Source of the DNA: an uncultured Pelagibacteraceae bacterium
Lineage (GTDB): Bacteria; Pseudomonadota; Alphaproteobacteria; Pelagibacterales; Pelagibacteraceae
Assembly: GCA_902560625.1 (NCBI GenBank)
Contig: CACEMD010000007.1
Span: 1-55,109 of the forward strand
Reading direction: 5' to 3'
Length of the DNA stretch: 55,109 nucleotides
Below the pieces are notes generated by a model. The model saw only the letters and a program-made list of their open reading frames with translations, did no database searches and had not been told where the DNA came from. The translations under genes were made by a program, and so were the position numbers. Shown here in pieces: positions 7,859 through 15,543 of the stretch (its first letter is position 1; each line of letters opens with the position of its first letter).

Positions 7859-9397
7859 CTATAAAACCCTTGGTGCAATAAATACTAATAATTCATCCAT
7901 GTTATCAGTATTTGACTTACCTTTAAATAAATTTCCTATTACAGGGACATCTCCAGCACCTGGCGTTTGTGATTTACTGTTAGTAACAGCGTTCTTTTTA
8001 ATTCCACCAATTACAACAATGTCACCATCAGCAACTAAAAGTTTAGTACTTATTTCCATTTTATTAATTGCTGGATCTCCTGGGTTAGACCTATTTGGAG
8101 TATCATTATTAACCTGAATATCCAAAAGAACATTGCCGTCACCAATAATACTTGGGGTAACTGTCATTTTTAAAGCTGCCTCTTTAAAGGATGTGTCAGC
8201 TCCCTCTGAAGAACTTGACTGGTATGGTATTTCCTCACCCTGAGTAATTGTTGCAACTTGATTATCTAAAGTGAAAATTTTTGGATTTGATATTGTTTTT
8301 CCTAAGCCTTGGATTTCTAGTGCAGTAATTTCAGTTTTTAATACAGCAGAGCCAGTACTTCTTAATATTCCTATTCCACTTGTAGCTCCAGCTGCAGTGA
8401 AATCAGTTAAACTATCAGTAGTAGAAGCTAAACCAGCTGTTGCTGACCCAATTCCTGCTGCTCCAGTGCTTGTTGATTGAACACCACCCGCTACATTTCC
8501 TTTTCTTTTATAATAACCTCCGAGTCTAGTTCCAAGAGCTCTTTCAAAATCTGAGTTTGCCTCGACAATAAATGCTTCAATTAAAACTTGTTTAGTTCTA
8601 ACATCTATCTCTCTAATTATTTTATCTACAACATCTAAATCCTTCTCTTTACCTCTTGCAATTATTGATCTTGTAGTTTTTTCTTCTGTAATTTGGACTA
8701 ATGAAGAAGCTTCATCGACTGCTTTAAATAATTCATCCAATGTTGCTTTTGCCTCTGCTGGACTTATGTAATAAAGCCTGAAAATTTCTGAAACAACTGG
8801 CTCGACTGAGTCCTCCAGTTCTACTTTTTTTTTAACAGCTTGTGCTCTTGCAGATTTTGTAGACTCTTGTTGTGTTAAATTTGATGGTGAATGCACTCTT
8901 ATCAAATTACTCGATACATCAAAATCAGCTGCATAATTTTTTAAATCTAATAATGCATTAAATGCTGTGTCCCATGGAACATTCAGTAGCTGAGCAGTCA
9001 CCGAACCAGCAACCTCATCACCTATCAAAATATTTATTTCACCTGCTTTAGCCATTAATTCCATGGCAGATTTATAGTCTAAGTTCTGAAATTTAAATGA
9101 TACATTTTGTTTTAAAAGCTTGTAATCGTCTGAAATCAAAAGATAATTTCTTTGTTTTTGAGAAGAAATTTGTTTTCTTTTTCCTAATTTAATGACATCT
9201 CCAGTTGCAGGCTGAGGTCCCATATCTGCTGTTTTGTCAACTTCAATTCTTCCCTTCTTTTTAATATCATCTTTTATTAATGGAGTTTGATGTTTAAATT
9301 TTTTCATTCCAAATTTACCATCAGAAGTACAACCGCTTAAAAATATCGAAACAACCAAACCAAATATTACAAAAATTTTAGAAAATTTAATATTCAT
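7859..9397 (-). CDS. pilQ: Type IV pilus secretin (PilQ/MshL type), lipoprotein
   Basis: The 512-residue protein starts with a lipoprotein signal (IFGLVVSIFLSGC), so it is probably lipid-anchored at the outer membrane. A short secretin/TonB-like domain follows (VSFKFQNLDYKSAMELMAKA), then an N0/N1 region around residues 190-280 (FRLYYISPAEAKATLDELF). The secretin core has VLIEAFIVEANSDFERALG and ends in ELLVFIAPRVL. No AMIN domain is visible, which fits MshL better than classical PilQ. It forms the outer membrane pore for the pilus. The ATG sits inside the end of the preceding gene (11-base overlap), with AAAGGAAG as ribosome site. Confidence 0.92.
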   Translation of the reverse strand: MNIKFSKIFVIFGLVVSIFLSGCTSDGKFGMKKFKHQTPLIKDDIKKKGRIEVDKTADMGPQPATGDVIKLGKRKQISSQKQRNYLLISDDYKLLKQNVSFKFQNLDYKSAMELMAKAGEINILIGDEVAGSVTAQLLNVPWDTAFNALLDLKNYAADFDVSSNLIRVHSPSNLTQQESTKSARAQAVKKKVELEDSVEPVVSEIFRLYYISPAEAKATLDELFKAVDEASSLVQITEEKTTRSIIARGKEKDLDVVDKIIREIDVRTKQVLIEAFIVEANSDFERALGTRLGGYYKRKGNVAGGVQSTSTGAAGIGSATAGLASTTDSLTDFTAAGATSGIGILRSTGSAVLKTEITALEIQGLGKTISNPKIFTLDNQVATITQGEEIPYQSSSSEGADTSFKEAALKMTVTPSIIGDGNVLLDIQVNNDTPNRSNPGDPAINKMEISTKLLVADGDIVVIGGIKKNAVTNSKSQTPGAGDVPVIGNLFKGKSNTDNMDELLVFIAPRVL

Positions 9398-9878
9398 CTA
9401 CTTCCTTTATTTGATTTTTAAAATTAATAATTAAAAACTTACTGTCCTCATCTTTTTCAAAAACCACCTGTTTCAAATTTACATCAACTAGTTTCAATCC
9501 GTTTGATAATTCTTCGTCTAATTCTAAAGTTAAAAACTCGCCTGAATCATCAACCAATGTTGCAAAACTTTGGTCAGTACCATTAAATGAAGCTACTAAT
9601 TTATAAGATCTTAACTTAGCGGAAGCATTTGTTGGTTCATTAGTTATTAATGTACTTGCAGTAGATGCATCACCTGCGAAAGGATCATTTAAAGGCAGAG
9701 GTTCTTCTTCAACTATTTCTTGATTTAAACTTTGTTGAGTCTGATTTTGTTTTTCTTTTATCTGCTTATTAATTTCTTTCGCTTTTTCCACGATGTTAGC
9801 ATCATGATTATCGCTGAAAGATTTCTGTGAAAAAACAAATATAAATAAAGTTATAATTATAAGTCTAAAAAAATTCAT
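9387..9878 (-). CDS. PilP-like periplasmic pilus alignment protein
   Basis: The 163-residue protein has a Sec signal peptide (MNFFRLIIITLFIFVFSQKS), a Gln/Glu/Lys-rich linker and a DPFAGD segment (PLPLNDPFAGD). A small beta-rich C-terminal domain follows from about residue 85. The DPF segment and the short all-beta domain resemble PilP and GspC-type proteins, which connect the inner membrane PilN-PilO complex to the secretin. There is no lipobox, unlike Pseudomonas PilP. The gene overlaps pilO by 14 bases and the secretin gene by 11, in the exact place of pilP. The call rests on position and weak sequence resemblance. Confidence 0.7.
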   Translation of the reverse strand: MNFFRLIIITLFIFVFSQKSFSDNHDANIVEKAKEINKQIKEKQNQTQQSLNQEIVEEEPLPLNDPFAGDASTASTLITNEPTNASAKLRSYKLVASFNGTDQSFATLVDDSGEFLTLELDEELSNGLKLVDVNLKQVVFEKDEDSKFLIINFKNQIKEVDEY

Positions 9879-10560
9879 CTGGCAAACCTACTATTGTTAA
9901 TGTTCCACTCACAACTACCGTACTGGTTGTATTACCTTTTACCACTTTTATGGATTCTTTGTCAAAATTTAACATTTTTCTAGACATAGCAACTTCCCTT
10001 TTAAATTTGATATATCCTAAGAAATTCCCTTTTATCTGAAAATTTACTGGTATTTTATAATACGCAATATTCTTTTTGGCTTTTACATCAGTTTTCTTCT
10101 TTTTGCTCTTTTTCTTCTTTTTCTTTTTCGTACTTTCTAGTGCAGCCTTTTTAGTTATAGGAGAAGGAGTACCTTTTTTTATTTTTGAAATAACTAGATT
10201 ATTCTGACCGGCATATACACTTAGAGTTTGATACAATCCTTCTACCTCAGCTTTACTATGAAATAATGTTGAATATTTTTCATACTCAGGTGTTAATTTT
10301 TTAATACTTTTTTTTGCTTTTTTTATTTCATTATTAAATTGAGTTATTTCATCTTGCTTCGATAGCATGTCATCAATTTGGATTTTTTTCTTATTAACTA
10401 TTGGATTTAAAATTGCATAATAAATTATTAAAAATAAAACCACTGAACCAAATCCAATACCAAATTTGATTAAAGTTTTTTTATCTATAGCCTGAATTTT
10501 TGACTTGATAGTTTGTAGATCAATATTTTTTAAATCTAAATTAATATTTTTTAAATCCAT
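9865..10560 (-). CDS. pilO: Type IV pilus alignment protein PilO
   Basis: The 231-residue protein has a short cytoplasmic N-terminus, one membrane helix at about residues 33-52 (FGIGFGSVVLFLIIYYAILN), a coiled-coil stretch and a ferredoxin-like periplasmic domain (YYKIPVNFQIKGNFLGYIKF is typical of PilO). A poly-lysine insert of about 20 residues interrupts the periplasmic part near residues 145-165 and is unusual. PilO pairs with PilN in the inner membrane to link the cytoplasmic PilM ring to PilP and the secretin. It starts four bases after the pilM-pilN gene. Confidence 0.88.
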   Translation of the reverse strand: MDLKNINLDLKNIDLQTIKSKIQAIDKKTLIKFGIGFGSVVLFLIIYYAILNPIVNKKKIQIDDMLSKQDEITQFNNEIKKAKKSIKKLTPEYEKYSTLFHSKAEVEGLYQTLSVYAGQNNLVISKIKKGTPSPITKKAALESTKKKKKKKSKKKKTDVKAKKNIAYYKIPVNFQIKGNFLGYIKFKREVAMSRKMLNFDKESIKVVKGNTTSTVVVSGTLTIVGLPDEFF

Positions 10561-10564
10561 AAAG

Positions 10565-12934
10565 TTATCCTTTTAATTGTACAAAAACCACAAACTTTTT
10601 TTTTGTATCCGCAGATGCACTGGTTGAGCCACTGTAATTCATTTGCCCTAAAGAAGCTTGAGATATTAATTCTTGTGAACCCAAATTTGCAATTAATTTT
10701 AAAATATCTTGGTCACTTTGTGCTTGTCCTTTAATTACAATTTGATTACTTCCATTATAATCTACTGAAGCAAATTTTACTCTTTTAGGTACGCTCATAG
10801 CAACTTGTGCTAAAATTCTATAGCTAATTTTTTTATTGGATTTTAAAGTTTTGCTTAATCTTAAAGTTTTTGTAATTTTTGACATCTCTTTAGCAATTTT
10901 TTCTTTTTCCAGCTTTTTAGATTTATGGGTTTTAAGAACATTATCGTAATCAGCTAACTTAACGTTATAAGAATAAATGTTCCAAAAAGATAAACCAAAG
11001 AGAATTGTATAAATTGCTAGTACTGTTGCTCCTATTCCTTTAAAAGCAAAATTAGAAAAAGCTTTCATCTTTTTCTCTTTAATCATTCCTTTTCTGTCAG
11101 GTAATAAATTTATATTTTTAACAGCAGTAACAAATTTATAATATCCAAATACATCTAATTTTCTAAATGCAAGGCCAACAACTGTTGATAAATAAGATCT
11201 ATTAGGTAAATTTACTTTTTCTTTATTTTGCTGAGGAATTAACAATCCATCCATTGGGTCAAACAAATTAAAACCTACGTTTATAAGATTTTTTCTAAAA
11301 CTAGATAAAAAATCTTCTACATTATTTAAGTCGGAAACAACTTTTATATTTCTTATTCTTCTTTCATATTTTGTCTCAAAATCCTGAACTGCTTGTTTTA
11401 CTTGTGTAATAAACCTTCTGACTAGAGCCTCTTTTTCCTCTATATCTTGAGATTCTAAAAGTATTTTTCTATCCTGACCTCTTAAAAATATATCAGTAAT
11501 AATAGGGTTATTATCATATAAAATCATAAGGTAATTTTCGTCTAAACCAAACTCTAATACAGCAGTTAGATTTGCGTCCTCAGACTTATTTGAAATTTGA
11601 TTTATTTGGTCAACCGCAGATTTAAGTGCAAAACATTTTACGTCAATAATTACTGGATTAAGATTGCTTTGTTTTATAATTGATGTGTAATTATTAATGT
11701 CAGCTAATTTTGATGCAACAAATAATATATCCATTGTGTTAGCTTTTTCATTTCTATTAATAACTTGGTGGAAAATTGAGTAATCATCAAGATTATCTGT
11801 TAATTGAACTAAATTTTCCCAAAGTGAATTGGTTTCAATAGCTTTTTGTAATTCTTCATCCTTCATTAAAGGAGCTGTCACTACTCTAATGATCGCACTA
11901 GTAACTGGAATTGCAATCGCAGCATTCATTGTAGTAATTTTAGATTTCTGTAACGCAATTGTAAGTTCAGCTCCTAATTTTTCACCGTTATCTAAAATAT
12001 TTGCATCATCTGGCAAATTTACTGGGTGAACATAAAATTTATCAAGCACCCATTGATTTGATTTATTGCTTGAAAGTTGAGCTAATCTTATTTCTTTATT
12101 AGATAATTCTACTCCTACAATTTCTTCACCTTTAACTGAAGATTTTCCTATTTTAGATTTAAAAAAACTTCCTATCTTTTTAGAAAATTCTCCGGCAGGC
12201 AAAGAGCTTTTTGATACTGAACTATTTTTAATAAAATCTGGTTTTTTAAATTTAATATTTTTTAAATTATCTAAGAATGCAAATTTAGATTTTTTATTTT
12301 CAGTTCCTTCGTCAACAACTTGATTTAAATTGGTTGTATCATTTTTAGTTTCTGTTGTTGTAGTTGATTGGTTTGTTGCTTGAATATTTTCAATTTGATT
12401 AGAATTATCAGACTGTATAGAAGTTTGCTCAGTTGCAACACTTTGTGCTTGAACTTCTTTTTCTTTTTCTTTACCAGAAACAACATCGTCGAACCATTTT
12501 TCTAAAATTGGAATTGCTTCTTCTAAATTAGGTGTGCCAGAGGATGAAATTTTTTGTTTTCCGTCGTGATAAAGTCTACCGACCCAATTTTTTGATTTTA
12601 ATTCACCCTTATACTTATCTTGTCTTACATAAATATGTAATCTTCCATCTTTCTTGTGAATTACTTCGTGTTCTTTTTTATTATTTTCTTCACTTTCACT
12701 CTCAGAAGTTATTTGTGCTGTATTTTCAACATCTAAACTTTTATTTTCTGGCGTTATTTCTTTTTCAGAAGCACTTGGTTCGTTATCTGGTTGTAAATTC
12801 TGGTTGTTATCTGAAATTTGCTCTGTTTTTTGTTCAGTGCTGTCATCAGTAGAAGAATTTTCTACTTCAGATTGATTTTCATCAATCTTTGACTCGTTAT
12901 CAGAAATATTTTTTTTATCTTCGTCTTCACTCAT
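10565..12934 (-). CDS. PilM-PilN fusion protein with extra N-terminal domain
   Basis: The 789-residue protein combines parts usually encoded separately. Residues 1-95 are an acidic Ser/Asn/Gln-rich disordered region. Residues about 97-155 form a compact domain (RLHIYVRQDKYKG, then NWVGRLYHDGKQKISSSGT, then a helix), recalling three-stranded AP2/integrase-like DNA-binding folds. A second linker runs to about 265. Residues about 270-600 are actin-like PilM (VGVELSNKEIRLAQLSS at its start). From residue 607 the PilN signature NINLLPDRKG leads to a membrane helix (about 632-652), a coiled coil and a periplasmic ferredoxin-like domain. The fusion removes the PilM-PilN peptide docking step. It heads the pil operon, and its promoter region holds the 11-bp repeat array. 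Confidence 0.88.
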   Translation of the reverse strand: MSEDEDKKNISDNESKIDENQSEVENSSTDDSTEQKTEQISDNNQNLQPDNEPSASEKEITPENKSLDVENTAQITSESESEENNKKEHEVIHKKDGRLHIYVRQDKYKGELKSKNWVGRLYHDGKQKISSSGTPNLEEAIPILEKWFDDVVSGKEKEKEVQAQSVATEQTSIQSDNSNQIENIQATNQSTTTTETKNDTTNLNQVVDEGTENKKSKFAFLDNLKNIKFKKPDFIKNSSVSKSSLPAGEFSKKIGSFFKSKIGKSSVKGEEIVGVELSNKEIRLAQLSSNKSNQWVLDKFYVHPVNLPDDANILDNGEKLGAELTIALQKSKITTMNAAIAIPVTSAIIRVVTAPLMKDEELQKAIETNSLWENLVQLTDNLDDYSIFHQVINRNEKANTMDILFVASKLADINNYTSIIKQSNLNPVIIDVKCFALKSAVDQINQISNKSEDANLTAVLEFGLDENYLMILYDNNPIITDIFLRGQDRKILLESQDIEEKEALVRRFITQVKQAVQDFETKYERRIRNIKVVSDLNNVEDFLSSFRKNLINVGFNLFDPMDGLLIPQQNKEKVNLPNRSYLSTVVGLAFRKLDVFGYYKFVTAVKNINLLPDRKGMIKEKKMKAFSNFAFKGIGATVLAIYTILFGLSFWNIYSYNVKLADYDNVLKTHKSKKLEKEKIAKEMSKITKTLRLSKTLKSNKKISYRILAQVAMSVPKRVKFASVDYNGSNQIVIKGQAQSDQDILKLIANLGSQELISQASLGQMNYSGSTSASADTKKKFVVFVQLKG

Positions 12935-12972
12935 AAGTTTATTTTTTTTTTTATTTAAACATAATTACGAAT

Positions 12973-13005
12973 CTCTAACACAATTTTAGTAAAAGTCTAA
13001 CACAA
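12973..13005 (+). repeat. 11-bp repeat pair 1
   Basis: CTCTAACACAA at 12973-12983 and GTCTAACACAA at 12995-13005 lie in the same orientation with starts 22 bases apart. This pair is closest to the pilM-pilN start, about 40-70 bp upstream of the ATG. Confidence 0.85.
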
Positions 13006-13132
13006 AAAAAATATCAATATACCTATTTTGGGCAATTATTTAATAATAAGTTAAATAAACCATGTAAATCAACACTTTTTGTAATTTGAGATAAAAATTA
13101 TTTTTTTTATTTTTTTTTAAATTTACATAATT

Positions 13133-13164
13133 CTCTAACACAATTTACAAAAACTCTAACACAA
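13133..13164 (+). repeat. 11-bp repeat pair 2
   Basis: CTCTAACACAA occurs at 13133-13143 and again at 13154-13164, identical copies in the same orientation with starts 21 bases apart. Confidence 0.85.
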
Positions 13165-13189
13165 AATAAAATTTTGCAAAATTCTTCAT

Positions 13190-13200
13190 TTGTGTTAGAG
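13190..13200 (-). repeat. 11-bp repeat, single copy
   Basis: TTGTGTTAGAG at 13190-13200 is the reverse complement of the copies in pairs 1 and 2. No partner is seen 21 bases to either side. With the copy at 13154 it frames an inverted arrangement. Confidence 0.8.
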
Positions 13201-13275
13201 AAAAATAATTTTAATAATTTTTAAAAAAGTCAATAAAATCAACAAATTTTAATTTTACAACTTAAAATTTTATTT

Positions 13276-13307
13276 TTGTGTTAGAGCAATTTTTTTTTGT
13301 GTTAGAC
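13276..13307 (-). repeat. 11-bp repeat pair 3 (inverted orientation)
   Basis: TTGTGTTAGAG at 13276-13286 and TTGTGTTAGAC at 13297-13307 form a pair with starts 21 bases apart, the mirror image of pairs 1 and 2. Even the terminal G/C variation is mirrored: the outer copies of pair 1 and pair 3 include the variant. Confidence 0.85.
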
Positions 13308-13449
13308 ATTAACATTTTTTTTTCCAAATTCATTTTTATACTAAAAAAAATAAAATTTTTTTGGATTCACCTTAAATTATAAGAATAATATTCTAAATTT
13401 TGCTTTTCAAATGATAAATTTTACAATTTTAAGTAGTATTTATTTTTTT

Positions 13450-14679
13450 TTATACATTTTTAGTTGAAAGCATAAGAATAAAACCCAAAATAAAAAAAAT
13501 TGAAACAGATAAGAAACCAATTCTTTGAGAATACAAATAAGTTATAGTGCCAACTGTTAAAGGACCTGCGAAAGCTGTAATTCTTCCAGAAAAACTAAAT
13601 AATCCAAAACCTTTTCCTAAATCATTAGTGCTAAGTAATTTCGTCATCATAACTCTGCTTGCACTTTGTATAGAACCAATAAAAAAAGATATAAACATAA
13701 CGTTATAAAAAAATTGACTCTTTGTCTGAGCTATCAGAGATCCGTAGATTACTGTACAAGTTAAGACTGCAATACAAATTAAAATAATTATTTTAGAAGA
13801 TATCTTGTCATTTAAATAACCACCAAACAAAACGCCGATGAACGCAACAATGTTTCCATAGATTGCAAGCTTAAGTAATTCACCTTGTGTAAAACCAAAT
13901 ACTCCTGATGCATAAACTCCACCACCTGCAATTAAAACTATAAGTGCATCGGAATAAATCATTCTTGCTAAAAGAAATTTGCCAACAGAAGTAAATTTAT
14001 TATTCCATATCAATTCAAATATTTTTTTATAAGTAGAATTTTTATCATTATCTTTTTCATAAACTAATTTTTTTTTAAAATAATAAATCATTGGCAAAGA
14101 AAAAATTAAAAACCAACATGATACAACAATTGGAATAAATCTTATGTGTTCAAATTTATTTTTGTCTAAACCAAATAGAGTTTTTTCAGGAAGCACAAAT
14201 AAATAAAGTGAAATTAAAATTATTGGAACCGATCCTAGGTATCCAAGAGCAAAACCAAATCCAGATGTTCTTCCAATATCTTTTTCGCTAGAACATTTTT
14301 TTAAAAGTGAATTATAAAAAATAGATCCAACTTCATAACAATAATTAGAAATAAAAAAAATTATTAATGTAAAAAAAATATAATTTTCATTTGGCTTAGC
14401 AAACCAGAACAAACCTGTTATCAAAATACAAAGCAGTGTAAATAATTGTAAAAAATTTATTTTTCCTTCAGGTTTCTTATCCGCTAATGCTCCTAGTAGT
14501 GGACCAGTTAGTGCAATTAAAATTCCACAAAGACCTGCTGTCCATTGCCAATACGCTGCACCAATCTGTGGATTACCAACTATTTGGTTTGCAAAGTATG
14601 CTGAAGTAACAAATGTAATAATAATCATTGTATAAGCTGAATTTGCTAAATCATAAAGTGCGTAAAAGAATTTGCTCAT
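13450..14679 (-). CDS. MFS transporter, UMF1/Atg22-like
   Basis: The 409-residue protein has about 12 hydrophobic segments. It starts with FFYALYDLANSAYTMIIITF, characteristic of the UMF1 (Atg22-like) branch of the major facilitator superfamily, and has the loop motif GPLLGALADKKPEGK between helices 2 and 3. The substrate is not known; family members have been linked to amino acid efflux, but this is not established here. The start codon overlaps the stop of the winged-helix regulator (ATGA, 14676-14679), so the two are translationally coupled and probably serve one process. Confidence 0.88.
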   Translation of the reverse strand: MSKFFYALYDLANSAYTMIIITFVTSAYFANQIVGNPQIGAAYWQWTAGLCGILIALTGPLLGALADKKPEGKINFLQLFTLLCILITGLFWFAKPNENYIFFTLIIFFISNYCYEVGSIFYNSLLKKCSSEKDIGRTSGFGFALGYLGSVPIILISLYLFVLPEKTLFGLDKNKFEHIRFIPIVVSCWFLIFSLPMIYYFKKKLVYEKDNDKNSTYKKIFELIWNNKFTSVGKFLLARMIYSDALIVLIAGGGVYASGVFGFTQGELLKLAIYGNIVAFIGVLFGGYLNDKISSKIIILICIAVLTCTVIYGSLIAQTKSQFFYNVMFISFFIGSIQSASRVMMTKLLSTNDLGKGFGLFSFSGRITAFAGPLTVGTITYLYSQRIGFLSVSIFFILGFILMLSTKNV

Positions 14680-15221
14680 TTATTTTTCATTTCCAATAAC
14701 AATTTAAGTGCACCACTTTTGTCCCATTTATTAATTAATGAACTTAAATCATTTGTTGTTTGAGAAACAAAACTACCATAAATATTTTTATAACCTTTAG
14801 AAAGCTTGATACCAGTTTGACTTTCAAAGAATAAAATATCTTTTTTGCAAAGCTCAAGTACTTTTCTTCTTACTGTTTCTCTTGGAAGCTGAAGAACTTC
14901 TGAAATACTTGCAAAAGTAAGTTTTGTTTTTTTATTTTGTTTTTTATGAATTATATCAACCATCTCCTCTTCAAGTTCAGAAAACGTCTTAATTCCTAAC
15001 TTATTTACTTCGTACAATGAATGACTAACGACTACTTGAAGTATAATAAAAGACTCAAAGTCAATTTTTAAATTCTCTCTTACCCTTGTATATAAAGAGA
15101 TTACAAACATGACCCATTGATAAAGTCCTTTAGAAAATACTGGTTCAGTTTTATTTTTTTCTGTGGCTTCTTTTATTGAAACAACATTTAAATTACCTAG
15201 ATTGGTTTTTTCAACACTCAT
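14676..15221 (-). CDS. Winged-helix transcriptional regulator
   Basis: From the ATG at 15221 the product has 181 residues; an in-frame TTG at 15278 would add 19. An AGGGAG lies upstream of the ATG but rather far (about 13 bases), so the start is uncertain. The middle is helical. Residues about 100-155 hold a winged helix resembling the Crp/MarR C-terminal type: LTFASISEVLQLPRETVRRK, then a wing with LFFESQTGIKLSKGY. No cNMP-binding domain is present. It lies in an operon with the phosphatase, a broken small gene and the MFS transporter, next to the repeat array. It is a candidate binder of that array, which is inference. Confidence 0.72.
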   Translation of the reverse strand: MSVEKTNLGNLNVVSIKEATEKNKTEPVFSKGLYQWVMFVISLYTRVRENLKIDFESFIILQVVVSHSLYEVNKLGIKTFSELEEEMVDIIHKKQNKKTKLTFASISEVLQLPRETVRRKVLELCKKDILFFESQTGIKLSKGYKNIYGSFVSQTTNDLSSLINKWDKSGALKLLLEMKNK

Positions 15222-15281
15222 GTTAGTTTTATAACTCCCTATTGTGAGTACTTTACTACCTAATATGAGCTCGATCAATCT

Positions 15282-15543
15282 TTAAAGTGGTTCTCCTCTA
15301 ATATCAGTCGTAAGTTCTTGATAAATTATTACACTAATTGCCTCTAAATTTTTAATTACTCGATCTATGTCCCAATCTAGTTCTACATCAGCACAATTTA
15401 ATTCTTTGTAATAATATATTTTAGCTTTTGGTATAGTCGGATCAATCTCTTCTGTAATAACATTAAGTATATTTATTCTTTTTTCTACGGCAAAATTATA
15501 TTGTGGAAATTATTACTGCTACAAATATCATTGCGCTTTTCAT
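15282..15543 (-). pseudogene. Small exported-protein gene, frameshifted
   Basis: An ATG at 15543 overlaps the phosphatase stop (ATGA). It opens a 15-codon frame MKSAMIFVAVIISTI with the look of a signal peptide, ending at TAA (15496-15498). The next frame over is open from 15509 to a TAA at 15282-15284 and reads like real protein (VEKRINILNVITEEIDP to IYQELTTDIRGEPL), but it has no start codon of its own. The total length of 262 bases is one more than a multiple of three. Joining the frames gives a protein of about 86 residues that fills the gap between phosphatase and regulator. The break lies between 15496 and 15512. A sequencing or assembly error is as likely as a true mutation. Confidence 0.6.

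Larger units (their letters stand above)
12935..13449. promoter_or_regulatory. 515-bp non-coding region with paired 11-bp repeats, upstream of pilM-pilN
   Basis: No convincing gene lies here, although the genome is otherwise packed. The region holds seven copies of TTGTGTTAGA plus G or C. Four read as CTCTAACACAA or GTCTAACACAA on the plus strand (12973, 12995, 13133, 13154), and three as the reverse complement (13190, 13276, 13297). Six of them form pairs whose starts are 21-22 bases apart, two helical turns. A further motif, CTATTTTGGGCAA at 13023-13035, also occurs upstream of pilT. The region must contain the pil operon promoter, because the gene on its other side converges into it by its 3' end. 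Confidence 0.7.

Noticed and set aside
12973..13307. Repeat array as a CRISPR
   Set aside because: The repeats are only 11 bp, occur in both orientations and have irregular gaps of 10 to more than 100 bases; no cas gene is present.
12935..13449. Repeat array as a replication origin with DnaA boxes
   Set aside because: TTGTGTTAGA resembles a DnaA box (TTATNCACA or its complement) only weakly, no dnaA, parAB or hemE-type origin neighbours are present, and the gene context is a promoter for the pilus operon.
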